Shown one piece after another: positions 11,111 through 43,569 of a stretch of 64,000 bases of DNA. Source of the stretch: Amoebidium appalachense (Eukaryota > Ichthyosporea); contig CAVNZM010000010.1 in assembly GCA_963693365.1 (NCBI GenBank), forward strand, positions 6,634,001 to 6,698,000. The letters run 5' to 3'. Within the stretch, counting starts at the first letter, position 1, and every line of letters starts with the position of its first letter. A model generated the notes under the pieces. That model saw only the letters and a program-made list of their open reading frames with translations. It ran no database searches and had not been told where the DNA came from. The position numbers and the translations under genes are program-made.

Positions 11111-11800
11111 TTTGCTAAGTTACGTGCTAGTCCTACTTACACCTAGTAAGCCGAGCACACTGAGTGAGCTCTGAAGCCCCCGACATGCCCTTATATCGGA
11201 GCTCATATATTGCACCCGTATAGTAGAGGCTTTTCACCTCCGTGTGTGTGTGTGCAACGATTATACACTCTACTTGTGTTAAGTGCAGACTCTGCTACGT
11301 GTAAGAAGGTAGTTTTCTCTCATATCATACATATATCCCTTTGAGGGCTTGTCGGCTCTCCCGTCCCTTGTTTTCCATGGCTAATTTAGCAGCAAGGCGT
11401 TCTCCGATTTTCAAAGCCTCGGGGCATGCTTCCAAATACAAAAAAGGAAGACCAAGTTACATGGAATGATGTGCCAAAACAACAATGTATACAACCAAGC
11501 CTGCCACGCACCTAAATCTGGTATTTTTGCTGTCGCTTACAGTGTTCGCGCAAGCATACACGTGCACACATAAACACGTGCTATTCGGCGGTCACGACAG
11601 CTGGCCATGAGCCGCGAGCCGCGCCGGTCGCACGTGGCCAGGGATTGGCTGCGCACGCATCATGTGCGCGCCTAGCATGATTGCGCAAACCGGCGTTGCA
11701 ACACGGCCAGCTCAGCGCCGGCCGGCCAGCCGGCCCCGCGGCGCATCATGGTTCAAGCCGGCCCAGTCGCACCAAGTTTCCAATTTCAACATAGTATACA

Positions 11801-11860
11801 GTAGCTATACAGTATGGGGTAGCAAGACCAGTAGCTATACAGTATGGGGTAGCAAGAACA
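11801..11860 (+). repeat. 30-bp tandem duplication
   Basis: GTAGCTATACAGTATGGGGT plus ten further bases is repeated at 11801-11830 and 11831-11860, with a difference in the last bases. Confidence 0.9.
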
Positions 11861-12877
11861 GGCTGGATAAAAAAATCTTGCCTTGTGTTTCGAGCTATCC
11901 GATTGGTAGAAAGTGTAGCAATTCAGATTGAAAGGCTGTGAGCCAATCAAAAATCTTTCGACAATGGACTTCACGATTGTTGAGGCCGGATCGCTACCGT
12001 GAGCGTCGCTAGCTAAAAAGAGCGTTTTGTCGTAGAATTTTAAGCGTTTATGTTAAAAGAGTTTTTATAGTTTTTAATTTTTCTTATTCTGTGTGATTTT
12101 AATTTATTTTTTCCATCTTATTCATCGATTTACACTATCACTTACCAAGGTGGCTCGTTTAGGTGGCCCAAGCCCGGCAGATGCCTTGTTTTTAGCGAGC
12201 TGCTATTGGTCAATTTCGATCGAGATTATTTACTTCCTTGCCATCGCGACGTGAATTCACCGTTCTCACTTCTAATTGGACAAAAAGTGGGGCCTAAAAC
12301 CAGGGCCAAATACTAGTCTACAGCTTCTCAAAGCGAGTTTATGGTCGATTTCACTTATAAATGAGGTTTTTACCCTGTAAAGTAAAGTTGTAGGAGATAA
12401 AAAGGCACGCAAAGTTATTATAGGCGGTCTGGGGTGTCCGACGCCTCCTTCAACGTCAAAATCAGCTAAAACCAGCCAAAACCGCCTCCGGCTAGGGCCA
12501 GCCTTACTGCCGACTGACTGGCGGCGGGAGTCAATCGCATGTAGTAAAAATGTGTTTTTACCTGTTTTGACCTCAAAAAACGGGCCGGACACCCTATGTT
12601 GCTTATATAAGAAATGTGAGTCGCTTTATTGTCTATACTTTTAAATTAAAGCACCAAAGCATAGTTTAGACTTTATCGTGTAAGAATGGATTTGGACTAT
12701 GACCTGCATAGAATGGCTGGGCCACACTTTTGAGCCGCCAAAATCAATTAGGGATCTGAAATCGGTGAATTGAATTGAATGGGCTCTACTGGACCTGATT
12801 TATGCCCTTTCACACGTGTGTGCTTTGCAACATCTAGACCTGTATTGTGTTATCCGCCGTACGTGAGGTTTCCCCCC

Positions 12878-12926
<49 letters not shown>

Positions 12927-13016
12927 ATGTACACACGCACACAATGACCACGGTGTTTCCCGGTTCACCGCCGCGGCATACCCTCGAGCTCCCCCCCTCC
13001 CCGGTGTGGACCACCA

Positions 13017-13055
<39 letters not shown>

Positions 13056-13203
13056 ACTCCATGGCCACCCTCCACCCCCCGTCGTCCATGGATCCACCTC
13101 CCACCCCCCAGCCTTAAGCTTCCCCAAATTTGGCCACCCGCCCCCCGGGGCCCCCTCCCCCCCCCCCCCCCCCCGGCCCCTCCCCTCCCCCCCCCGCGCC
13201 CCC

Positions 13204-13240
<37 letters not shown>

Positions 13241-14293
13241 AGACACTATCCCTATTCCCCTAGCTACAGAACTACATCCAAAACACATACTTGCTAGATC
13301 GGATGTATGCACATTTAAACTACATAATTAGGCGGCTGAGCTGCAAAAGTTCACAGTCCGAGCCATGACGCACATGCGTGGTATTACTAATCATATTAAA
13401 CGGCGTAGAAATCGTTATTAGGGAGAAGCTGCACTGCTTAATGATTATCGGGTGTGCATGCTATTCCAGAGCGTCTCAGACATCCACATGCAAGGGATGG
13501 CATCATGATATATATAGTGGGACAGGCGGGTGGACAGGCGGGCTGGGCGGAGTAGTGCGTGGGGAGGCTAGGGGGTCCCGCCGGAGCCTCAGGGGAGGGG
13601 GGGGCGGGGGGGGGGGGGGAGGAGTCACCACCATTTAAATTTTGTTTGAAATCAATCATTGAAAGCCTTGATCATGAATCTATATATATATATATATCTG
13701 GCAGAGAGCAGAAGTCTTGGGATTTTGCCTCAAGCCGTGCCACTCAGTCATGTCTTGTAACTTTGAATTCCAGCTCCAACATTTATTAAGTTTTTTAAAA
13801 AAAGGTCTTCACAACTGCAGGAGGCACAGTGTCATACCCTTATTATAATTAGAGCGCTCAGATTCGTCCCAAATTTCCGAACCTCAGTCTCTTCTTGGAG
13901 GAGGGCAAAAAAAAAAAAAAAAAAAAAAAAAACGGACAAAACGCACTCACTTGTCATTGCACAGTTGAGCATGATATTGATATATCCGTTAAACTTGTCT
14001 ACATCATGAACCAAATGTATCACTTGGTTAATCACATGAAATGGATTGAAAGACAAAAACAAATCCAACACGACACCGTCCCCCCTCCCCCTCCCCCTCC
14101 CCCCACCCCCCACCCCCCAACACACACACACACACACACCGGCACCCCCCCACCCCCCCCCCACACAAATATACAAAGACAAGAACACCACGAATCCAAC
14201 AGTGTCACGAAGAAAGTCCCCCCCCCCCCCCCCCCCCCCCATTTATGCACATGTTCCCGTTCATCTTTTTGTCAGCAAGACTCAGTTTTCAAG

Positions 14294-22093
<7,800 letters not shown>

Positions 22094-22384
22094 GTTTGTG
22101 GGTGGGAATTCTAAAACAACCAAAAGAGTATGAATATGGGGAAACGGCAAGAAGCTCAATTGCAAGGAGGGAGAGGAAAGGACCCACAAGAGGCAGTATT
22201 CAAGTTCTTGTAGGCACTCTTGCTGTATATCCTCGAAGAGAAGCACACGCAAACGAAAGTGACAAAGTGAAAAATCTATCTCATGCTCGAGCTCCGGGAA
22301 GAGCTGGGAAGAGCGGGAAGACTTTTGAAGAAAACATTTTTGCGAACTTACCAAATTTAGCCATTTAGGTCATTTTTCATTTGG

Positions 22385-22427
22385 ATTGGTTTATACGGCA
22401 CCAACAGCTGATGCTCCATAAACCAAT
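22385..22427 (-). promoter_or_regulatory. CCAAT and TATA-like elements upstream of NUBPL
   Basis: Minus-strand TATAAACCAATCC covers about 22383-22395, and a plus-strand CCAAT is at 22423-22427. They lie about 300 bp upstream of the NUBPL ATG at 22093. Confidence 0.4.
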
Positions 22428-22535
22428 CACTATCGTGCCTGGCTCAGCAGTTGCGTTGCCAGTCCGCAGAGGACGACTCACGGAGGGCCGGGGTGACGGT
22501 GAAAAATGCCATTGAAAAAGCACCAAAAAAAGCAC

Positions 22536-22573
<38 letters not shown>

Positions 22574-23034
22574 GTGCCTCCTTCTTCAACCATTCCTCAG
22601 GCCTTCTTGTTTCCACGAATTCACTTTTCTAGCATTAAAGGTGATAACACATTCGCGCAAGACAACAAAGAATAAAATACTGCCACGTGCACATTTAGGC
22701 TGCTACCTTTAGCTCTTATATATATTTTTCAAGGAGACGCGGACGATACGGAGAGCGGCTGATCACGTGACTCACCTACCTTGAAAAATAGACAGCGTCG
22801 ATTTATCGTACATAGGTAATAGGCTAGAGGGCACAGTCAGTACGTGCGCCAGCTAACACATACTGACGTGTTGCCGCACGTGCGACGTTATACATCTACT
22901 CAGGCGGCCAAAAAAAAAAAAAAAAAAAAGAAAGAAAGGAGACACCGCCTCAGTAGGTGGTAGGTGCGCCAGACATTTAGGGTACATATCAATTCGCAAC
23001 TCACCACAGGGCCAGCCCGGGGTTTAGCTTATTA

Positions 23035-23040
23035 TTTATT
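23035..23040 (-). terminator. polyadenylation signal for the GNAT gene
   Basis: TTTATT on the plus strand is AATAAA on the coding strand, about 120 nt after the stop codon at 23162-23164. Confidence 0.5.
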
Positions 23041-23161
23041 ATATTTCGCTTATGCATAGCGGAACCCAAGTTACTCAAACTAAGTCTTCAAAGAGTCTAT
23101 GAAGTCGACGCTCAAGTTTATCATGCATATGGGTATCCACTCACTATGATAACTACGCCTC

Positions 23162-23543
23162 TTATTTTCGAATTCCGTCCAGCTTCCCTGCCAGGTTCAT
23201 TACGGTAGCCCTAAATGGCCTGATACTTCCGAACCCGATGCTTTTGTACAAAGTATTGCTAGCTGGATTCTCAGCATCAGTGAACAGATAGAGTTCATTC
23301 AAGCCCATTACATTGATTAGATGATCGCATGCCGCAATAAGAAGAGAACTGGAGTACCCCTTTCTCCTGTGGTCTGGAGGGGTGTAGACACTGGATATGC
23401 GGCAGCCCTTTCCACCACTTGGAAGGTTGAAGTATGCAACCAAACCAAGCATAGTAACGGGAGTACCGTCTGCACACAAAGCACGCTTGGCGTTAGCAGT
23501 AGTTTCCCATCTCTTTATATGACCCCCCCCCCCCCCCCCCCCC

Positions 23544-23614
<71 letters not shown>

Positions 23615-24878
23615 CACACACACACACCAAAAAAAAAAAAAAAAAAAAAAAACAGGGCAAGTAAACTACAAGGCCTGCTCAAACTCCGTAATAGGCTAAC
23701 CCCGATTGCTGCCCGATTCTGTCACGATAATGCTTGAACGTGGTGAACGTGGTGGTTTCCCTGTAGCAGGGAGAAGAGCAATGTAAAGGAATCCAGGCGG
23801 GGCATTCAACATCCACAGCCATCAGGGCAGAAACGAAAAATAGTGGGGACAAGCACAGATGAACTTAAAACGTTACCTGGCAAGGTCCACAAAAACATGT
23901 GACCTCGGCCCGCAGTCGCCTTGCACTGAGGCAGATAATCTTCGAATGTTTTCCCTTGGTTGGTTAGGCCCGGAAACACACCCTCGTCGAAAAATGCATA
24001 CGTCCACTTAGCCAATAGAGGTGCATGAGACTCGTCCGCTATCACCATAGCTCCTTCGGCTGGATGGTGGCTTTGTTTCGCACTTGCAAATGCGGTTTGG
24101 TCCAAACAGTAGCTGAGCTGGGGCATGGTCGGGCCAACAAGAGAAACATTGCCCGTGGAAGGGCCTAGAATGTCCCCGATGCTTTTGCAGAGTAATTGCA
24201 CGAGATCATCTGAACCGGTCAACATGGGGGTTGTGGTCCATGGACCCCCTAAGGAAAATAAGTTGGTTAGCGGTATGAATAAAGAAAACAAAATCCTGTA
24301 GACCGGGCAGGATGTTAGTAAAAGACTCGGAGGGCAGAGCCAGCTCGAAGAGGAGAAAGAGGTGGAAACGGGAGAGAGAGAGGGGGGGGGGGGGGGGGGG
24401 GGGGGGGGGAGGGAGAGCAAGAGCGAGAGAGAGATTGGGCGGGGCGAGGAGGAGGGGGACAAGGAGGAGGGGGACAAGGAGGGAGAAAGGGGTAGCTATA
24501 GAGGTGAGCTCCCCCAGAGAGCGAGAGAGGGGGGGGGGGGGGGGGGGGGGGGGGGAGGGAGAGAGAGAGGGCGGGGTGGGGGGGGGGGGGGGGGGAAGAG
24601 AGAATATGTGTGTGTGTCCCTGTGTGTATGGGGGGGGGAGGGAGGGGGGGACAGGGCGGGTTTGAATGCGGAACACGGTACGAAGTACGATGCACGATGA
24701 GAAGCAAGTGCAGGACACATGCAAAGGCAAAGATTCAAGTATGCAACATCAGCCATGCGCACAGTATGGGGGGAGGAGGGGGGGGGGGGGGGGGGGGACA
24801 GGGGGAGAGGGAGAGAGGGAGGGAGGGAGGGAGGGAGGGAGGGAGGGAGAGAGGGGGGGGGGGGGGGGGGGGGGGGGG

Positions 24879-24957
<79 letters not shown>

Positions 24958-25156
24958 CTCGAGTGAGGGAGAGGGGGGGGAGGGAGGAGGGACGAGTGTG
25001 TGTGGGTGCCGGGGTGGGGTGGGGTGGCGGAGGAGGAGGAGGAGGAGGAGGTAATGGTGGTGGTGGTGGTGGGGGGGAGGGGGGGGGAGGGGGGGAAGGG
25101 CTTCGAACAGGATAATAATGGTGAGTGAGTTTCCATGTCTTTCTTTCTTTCTCTCT

Positions 25157-25243
<87 letters not shown>

Positions 25244-25636
25244 TCCCTCACTCCCTCCCTCCCTCTCCCTCTCTCTCTCTCTCGCTCTCACACACACACA
25301 TACACACACACACACACGCACCTTTTTGTGTGTGTATTGGGGGGGAAGGGGGGGGGGGGGGGGGGGGGGGGAATAGCACACAGGAAGGAGATAGGATGTT
25401 TTGGACATACAACAACAAGCACACACGTCCAAAACTTATATTGATACATGTCTGGTAGTGAACAGGTGCACACTATCAATTCAGAGAGGGTAAAATGCAA
25501 AGAGGGGGGGAACGTTCGAGCTCCACGGGAACTAGAGTGGACAGGAGGGGAGGGGGGGGGGGGGGGGGGGAGGGGAAGCTACCGGAGGACTCTGAGTAGG
25601 GGATTGTTAAAGCGGAGGGGATGAAAATTGGTATCC

Positions 25637-25669
<33 letters not shown>

Positions 25670-27059
25670 GGGGGTTAGAAAGGGCAAGGAACTGAGTGTA
25701 TTCGGATCGGAGGGAATGCACCGACAGGAATGGAAGGATGTCAAAAGTGAGAGGGTCGAAAGAGGAGAGGCAGGAATGGGTGGGTGCCACTGGGTGTGTG
25801 TGTAGGGGGGGAGGGGGGTGTGCATTGAAGGAAAAGGCAGAAAGGGAGAGGGGAGGGGAACGGGGGCTGTGGCCCAGGGAAAGGGGGGGGGGGGGGGGGG
25901 AGCGTGATATGCCAGCTCAGCCAAAACGGATCTGCTCACGTAAAACATGACTGCGATTAGCTGGCCGTAAACAATGAACAACTCTGCCACACTCTATGCA
26001 CATCCACTTACCAGTAGGGCTGGTGCTGTATATTTCTGCCGCCACTGCACTTACTATGGATGGGATGTCATCCTTCATTCCCTCGGCCACAGCGGAGAGT
26101 CCCAGACGGCCATTTCTGCACACCACAACAAGTGCTAGGGAAGGCTCCGTATCATTCTCAGTCCTGCAAACAGGAGTAACATATTGGGTTATTTGGAGTC
26201 ACCAAATTTGATAGTATTGACCAACAATAAGGTATGATTGAGTCGAAGGTGAATGTGGGTTCCTAAACAAACAAGAAGCAAACGAGAACAGGCAAGAGAA
26301 GCACTGAAGACAATTAAAGGCACCACCAAACACGGGGACACATGGTCGGGATTAATTCCGGAATGTCCGGGGAATTATGAGGTCACCAGGGAGGTTATTG
26401 CAAAGTCCCACGTGTGTGTGTGTGTGTGTGTGTGTGTAGGGGAGAGGGAGGGGGGAGAGGGAGGGAGAGTGGAAGGGGGGGGGGGGGGGGGGGAGGGGGG
26501 GTTGAACGAGGCTGGAGAAAGAAACTGGGAGGGGCACACAAACTGCACCACAGAGATTGCAGAGATGCAATGTTAAGTGAGGGAAATTTCGAAAGGGAGA
26601 ACATATAATTACACATGTAGAGAGGAAAGCAGTAAAAGGGGAGGGTGAGAAGGAGGGGGGGAAGAGGGGCAAGGAAGAAGGGAGTGGAGGGGAGGGGGGG
26701 CGGAAGAGAGAGAGAGAGGGGGGGGGGGGGGGAGACAGAGAGAGGGAGAGGGAGAGGGGGGGGGGGGGAGGGGGGGAGAGGGAGGGAGGGAGGGAGGGAG
26801 GGAGGGAGGGGAGGGGGGGAAGAATTAGGGGGGGGGGGAGAGGGGGGGGGGAGAGGAGAGAGGGAAGAGGCGGAGGGGGGGGGGGGGGGGGGGGAGGGAG
26901 GGAAGGAGTGGCGGAGGGAGGGAGGGAGGGAGGGAGGGAGGGGCGGAGGGAGAAGGGAGAGAGAAAGGGGGGTGAGGGGGGTGCCCCCAACCGGAGGGAG
27001 GGAGGGATAGAGGGAGGAACAGGGACAGAGAGAGAGAAAGAGGAGGGTGGGGAGGGTGG

Positions 27060-27157
<98 letters not shown>

Positions 27158-28001
27158 GAGGGAGGGAGGGAGAGAGATAGAGAGGGGGGGAGAGAGGGAG
27201 GGAGAGAAGGGGGGGGGGGAGGAGGAGGGAGGGAAGGACGGAGGGGGGGGGGGAGGAGGGAGAGGGAGAGAGAGACAGAGAGAGAGAGAGAGGTGGAGAG
27301 GGGGGGGGGGGGGGGGGAGAGAGAGAGAGAGAGAGAGAGAGAGTGAGAGAGAGAGAGAGAGAGAGTGAATGAGAGAGAGAGAGTGAGTGAGTGAGAGAGA
27401 GAAGAATGGGAAGCGTAGCAGAAGGCCGGAGCGTGTTTGTGTAATTGTGTGTGCTCGCGCTTGTATGGGCATGGCTGGGGCAATGTGTAAAGATTGGGGA
27501 AGAGGAGTCCGACTTAATAAGGAAGAGGAGGAGAAGAAGAAGGGGAGGGAAGGGAGGGGGGGGGGGGGAGGGGGGGGGGGGGGGGTAAAAGACAAAGTAA
27601 AGGTCGGCAAAGCGAGGGAGGACAACAACACTATACGCCGAAAGTACAGCAGTTGAAATGGAACATGTAAAAGGCATGAACGTTAACGTAATAATGGAAT
27701 TTGTCGCACAACATCTAACAGTGCTTGTTGTAACTTTGACTCTATTGACACGTCAAAGAATCTCACTGAGGAGTCCAAGAAAGAATCTGACTCACCTCCA
27801 CACAGCAAGGAATGTAGCCCCTGAGCTAGAGGCCAGAGGTGGGTCAGAAAATAGCGAAGCACAGCAAAGATGGTTCACATATATGTCGGCGCCCAGGAAT
27901 TGCTGAAGCAAAACAAGTAATGGCTCCCCAACGTCGTTGCCGTCCTTGAGATCAGAACGCACCAAGGTAGGCAGAGTCTTCAGAACATAAACAGGTGCCA
28001 T
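23162..28001 (-). CDS. GNAT-family N-acetyltransferase, 4 exons
   Basis: Minus-strand exons: 28001-27796, 26163-26012, 24248-23877, 23469-23162 (1038 nt, 345 residues), all junctions in frame. The N-terminal half is weakly conserved. The C-terminal half is a GNAT fold: FLWTLPDGTPVTML is a beta-strand pair across the last junction, RISSVYTPPDHRRKGYSS (near 267-284) is the acetyl-CoA-binding motif A with R-x-x-G-x-S, and YLFTDAENPASNTLYKSIGF is the C-terminal motif with the N..S..Y..IGF signature. The acceptor at 23470-23471 was preferred over an upstream AG because it joins in frame and gives the DG turn expected between the two strands. Relatives with a VYTPP motif are common in bacteria and fungi. 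The substrate cannot be told. Intron 2 carries a family B fragment. Confidence 0.92.
23547..23629. repeat. C-tract, (CA)n and A-run in GNAT intron 3
   Basis: A C-run at about 23523-23543 is followed by (CA)n and then by an A-run at about 23630-23652. Confidence 0.9.
24660..24768 (-). repeat. intronic repeat family B, partial copy (GNAT intron 2)
   Basis: The reverse complement runs from ACTGTGCGCATGGCTGATGT to CGCATTCAAACC, the 3' third of family B, in the sense direction of the gene. Both ends abut C/G-rich tracts. Confidence 0.85.
24780..25375. repeat. G-tract/(GA)n and (CT)n/C-tract composite in GNAT intron 2
   Basis: G-tracts and (GA)n (about 24890-24955) are followed by a G-rich block, then (CT)n (about 25158-25200), a C-tract (25201-25240), (CA)n, and another G-tract. 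Confidence 0.85.
26640..27600. repeat. purine-rich G/GA tract in GNAT intron 1
   Basis: Nearly 1 kb is almost purely G and A with (GGGA)n and (GA)n stretches, plus a (GT)n block at about 27107-27140. On the coding strand it is C/T-rich. Confidence 0.9.
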
Positions 28002-29121
28002 TGTGCGTCCTGATGCCCAGAGACCACGTCAAACAACTTCTTACGACTTACAACCCCTTTTTTTCAGTTGTGCAAGTTTTTGATAATACGTGCTGTTTCA
28101 CAGTCAGGCATAGCATTCACACAGCGACCTTTTTTTTTTTTTTTTTTTTTTTTTTTTGTTTTGTTTTCAAGTGTTTTTGAGTGAGGCTGACTCCGACTCA
28201 GACCGACTGAGGCCCGCCCAGGCCGCCCCTGGGCCTGTCACTGTGTGCCACTGCAGAGTTCGTGAAATTCATTGTGAGCCAATTATATGCTTTCTATCTG
28301 TTTATTTCGCATTCCTCAAAATCTCATTGTCCTGTGATTGGCTGAAGGCTATGACGGTTGATCAACCAAAATACACAGTTGTTGCTGATTGGAAAGCACC
28401 TCATTCACACAGTACCATGAACGTTATCCAATGGAAACACTACTATTATTGCAAAGCCCTAAAAAGGTAAAAACGGGAACTCTAAACGAATCAAACGACC
28501 CATCGCAGATCATCAGTTTACCGCTACGTTTCGGAGGCTGACAACGGCAGGAGCCACAAAGTCAAAGTGGCGCGGGGCCACGGGCCCACCTGACGGCCTG
28601 ACCGCTGTTTCGTCACATTTTTCAACTCGGTTTTTTTATGCACTGAACTGGTGACTTGTTTCCATGGGCTGTCTTCTTGCTTCGTAAATGTATCGTTTTA
28701 GTCTCTCAAAGTATTAGTCACGGCAACTTACCGTAGCTTTCTCCAGCAGTGCAGTGATGTTCTGTGGGTAGCTTCAATTCTTTTTTGTTAGGGCTTGCCT
28801 CAAGCTGGGTGGTGTTTACAACCAAGTGTGTGAAAGGGTCCCCTTTTTGTGCTTTGCTTAGTTTGATTTCGTGTAACGCGAAGACGAGATCTTTTTGGAT
28901 TATACACCTCAAGCATCCAAGTACATTCATCGTAACCGGTTGCTACAGTAGTAGTGCAATAGCACATACTAAGCATAAGTTGCCAAGAGCTGGATTCTGG
29001 CGTTGCATACCAGTTTGACCATCTTTTTTGCTCCGGGAAACGGCGGCATTACAGCCGTGTGTTAGGAATGGAAAGACGCATAACAGATTTCTTGAGTCTG
29101 AAAGCGTAGTAGCACCGAAAC
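28002..29121. promoter_or_regulatory. divergent promoter region between GNAT and ENPP genes
   Basis: The two ATGs face away from each other across 1.1 kb. CCAAT boxes occur on the plus strand at 28279-28283 and 28428-28432 and on the minus strand (ATTGG) at 28337-28341 and 28388-28392. A run of about 27 T lies at 28131-28157. No TATA box is obvious for either gene. Shared regulation is an inference from arrangement only. Confidence 0.5.
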
Positions 29122-41615
<12,494 letters not shown>

Positions 41616-41925
41616 TTGGCTGGAACGGGTTAATCTGGGCAGATGACCATTGACACTTACTGACACTTACTGAAGAATGCAAATTTAGTTAGGGGTGTTT
41701 CTGAATTGTATCAGCCTCCCCTCTACTCCCTTCCCTCCATCTTCTGACAAGGACTGGTATAGGATATTTATTGGCAGATATGTAAGTTTTAGAATGTTCC
41801 TGTGTCCAGATATGTCGGGGTGCCAATGCATATTGAACTGCTGTTCCTGTAGCAGTGGTTTGATTTCGTGAGGCGGTGTTGATTCAAACCGAAGCAGAAC
41901 AATGTTGTTGATTGTTTGGGTTTTT

Positions 41926-42021
41926 ATGTGTTACTGTACCAAAATTTATAACAGACTTTTCACACCCATAATGTGTTACTGTACCAAAATTCATAACTGT
42001 TACAGACTTTTCACACTCATA
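41926..42021 (+). repeat. 45-51 bp tandem duplication
   Basis: ATGTGTTACTGTACCAAAAT ... CAGACTTTTCACAC occurs at 41926-41970 and 41971-42021, the second copy with a short insertion. Confidence 0.9.
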
Positions 42022-42703
42022 TGGAGAAGCTTACATGTTCTTTACTGATAATTTATCAGGGTTGTTATAATAGGGTGCCACGTGTATTATATATCATACT
42101 AGCACACAGCCTGATCGAGCATTAATTGGCTCGACGTTTGAACCTGCAAGTAATTACATCTAACCACATACACATGTGCTGGGCAGGCCCTGGCGTGACA
42201 CGCTGTAGCGGTGTGAATAGCAGTTTTTGATGTATATTATTATTCTTATAAAAGACTTATTGCCATGGATTGACTGATATATTTCATAAAATAACAGCTT
42301 ACGTTGATTTAAAGGTTCACAATGCTCCCTGAATTCAATCGAAAAACCATTTGTTAGCAGATGATTAACTGTTACAGGGTCACACACATGAACGCATGCG
42401 GCAGAGAAATGCATGCATATGCTCGTCCAAGCAGTTGCTTACGTCTATACAGAGATCATAGGCTCAAAAAAACTGAACACTGTTGAACAACCATGACACA
42501 AAATCAAAAGAAGTAAACACAATCTTGCCCCTTTATATGCCCCGCCGCCCCAAACTTTCATTGACCCTCCTCCCACCACCACTTGCCCACCCACCCACCC
42601 ACCCACCCATCTCCGGGCCTCTCCACCCATCCACCCTGCATAGAGCCTACAAATCGCTATAGGGTGCCAGCAACTTGTGGTGCGGGCTGCATGCATATAT
42701 CAT

Positions 42704-42786
<83 letters not shown>

Positions 42787-43189
42787 ACACACACACACAA
42801 ATACACACGTGACACTGTACACACACACAGAGAGAGAGGGACAGAGAGACACACACACACACACACATGCACACACTCACTCATGGTCACTCACACGAAT
42901 TCAAGGCTAAAAAGAATTGGTGCGCCACATGTGCACGGCCGTAAGTGCACACACATGCACACGCACGCAGACACATGTGTACAAAAACACGCATGCACAC
43001 ACACGTGCATACACACACACATACACACATTGTCACACACACACGTGTACGTACTCTGTCATAGTGGCACATGTACCGGCATTTTCACACAATAACACAT
43101 GCACGATATCGATGTTAACAAAGGTTTGCATGTTATAAATTAGGCATTTTTGAATTTGAAATGGTAGGGTGGGCAGGTAGTAAGTATTG

Positions 43190-43460
43190 AGGTCCCCCCT
43201 GGTGGTCCCCCCTTCCCCCCCCCCCGGGGAGGGGACACCCACCTGCTGGAGGGGGCGGTGGGTCCCCCCCCCCCCCCCCTGCCTCTTCCCCCCTAGGCTC
43301 CCTAAGCTGACCACCGGGGTGGTGGGTCCCCTCCCTCCCTCAGGGAGGGGGGACCCACCTCTTTGGTGGGGTGCACGTGGTGGGTCTCCCACCCTTCCCC
43401 CCCCCCCCCCCCCTCCCCTCCCCCCCCCCTCCCCCCCCCCCCCTCCCCGCGCGGGGAGTC
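43190..43460. repeat. GC-rich block of inverted GGTGGGT/ACCCACC words
   Basis: C-runs alternate with GGTGGGTCCCC and GGGGACCCACC words that can pair with each other. A related, shorter block lies at 44865-44990. Confidence 0.6.
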
Positions 43461-43515
43461 CAACGGGACCCTCGACGCCGGCAGCGGCTGCGTACCATCT
43501 CAATGTTTCTGGGAG

Positions 43516-43569
<54 letters not shown>

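Larger units (their letters stand above)
9692..14293. other. intergenic region, no gene recognised
   Basis: It contains AT-rich unique sequence, a 90-bp triplicated repeat (10841-11110), a 30-bp duplication (11801-11860), C-tracts (12872-12912, 13018-13055, 13150-13239) and a G-tract near 13590-13620. A TATATAAA box at 10691-10698 with an upstream ATTGG could be a promoter, but no coding exon follows it. Confidence 0.5.
22094..23161. other. spacer between the NUBPL start and the GNAT stop
   Basis: Apart from the promoter-like elements above, it holds two A-runs (about 22540-22572 and 22911-22930) and unique sequence. No ORF with recognisable content. Confidence 0.6.

Noticed and set aside
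10574-11331. Solo LTR
   Set aside because: Imperfect terminal inversion and a TATA box are present, but there is no target-site duplication and no second copy in the window. Kept only as a weak hypothesis in the findings.
23470-23512. Longer GNAT last exon starting at an AG near 23508
   Set aside because: That acceptor does not match the phase of the preceding exon. The AG at 23470-23471 joins in frame and restores the expected strand-turn-strand of the GNAT fold.
28156-28470. 104-codon frame in the divergent promoter region
   Set aside because: It begins in a T-run, has no domain, and covers the CCAAT-box cluster.
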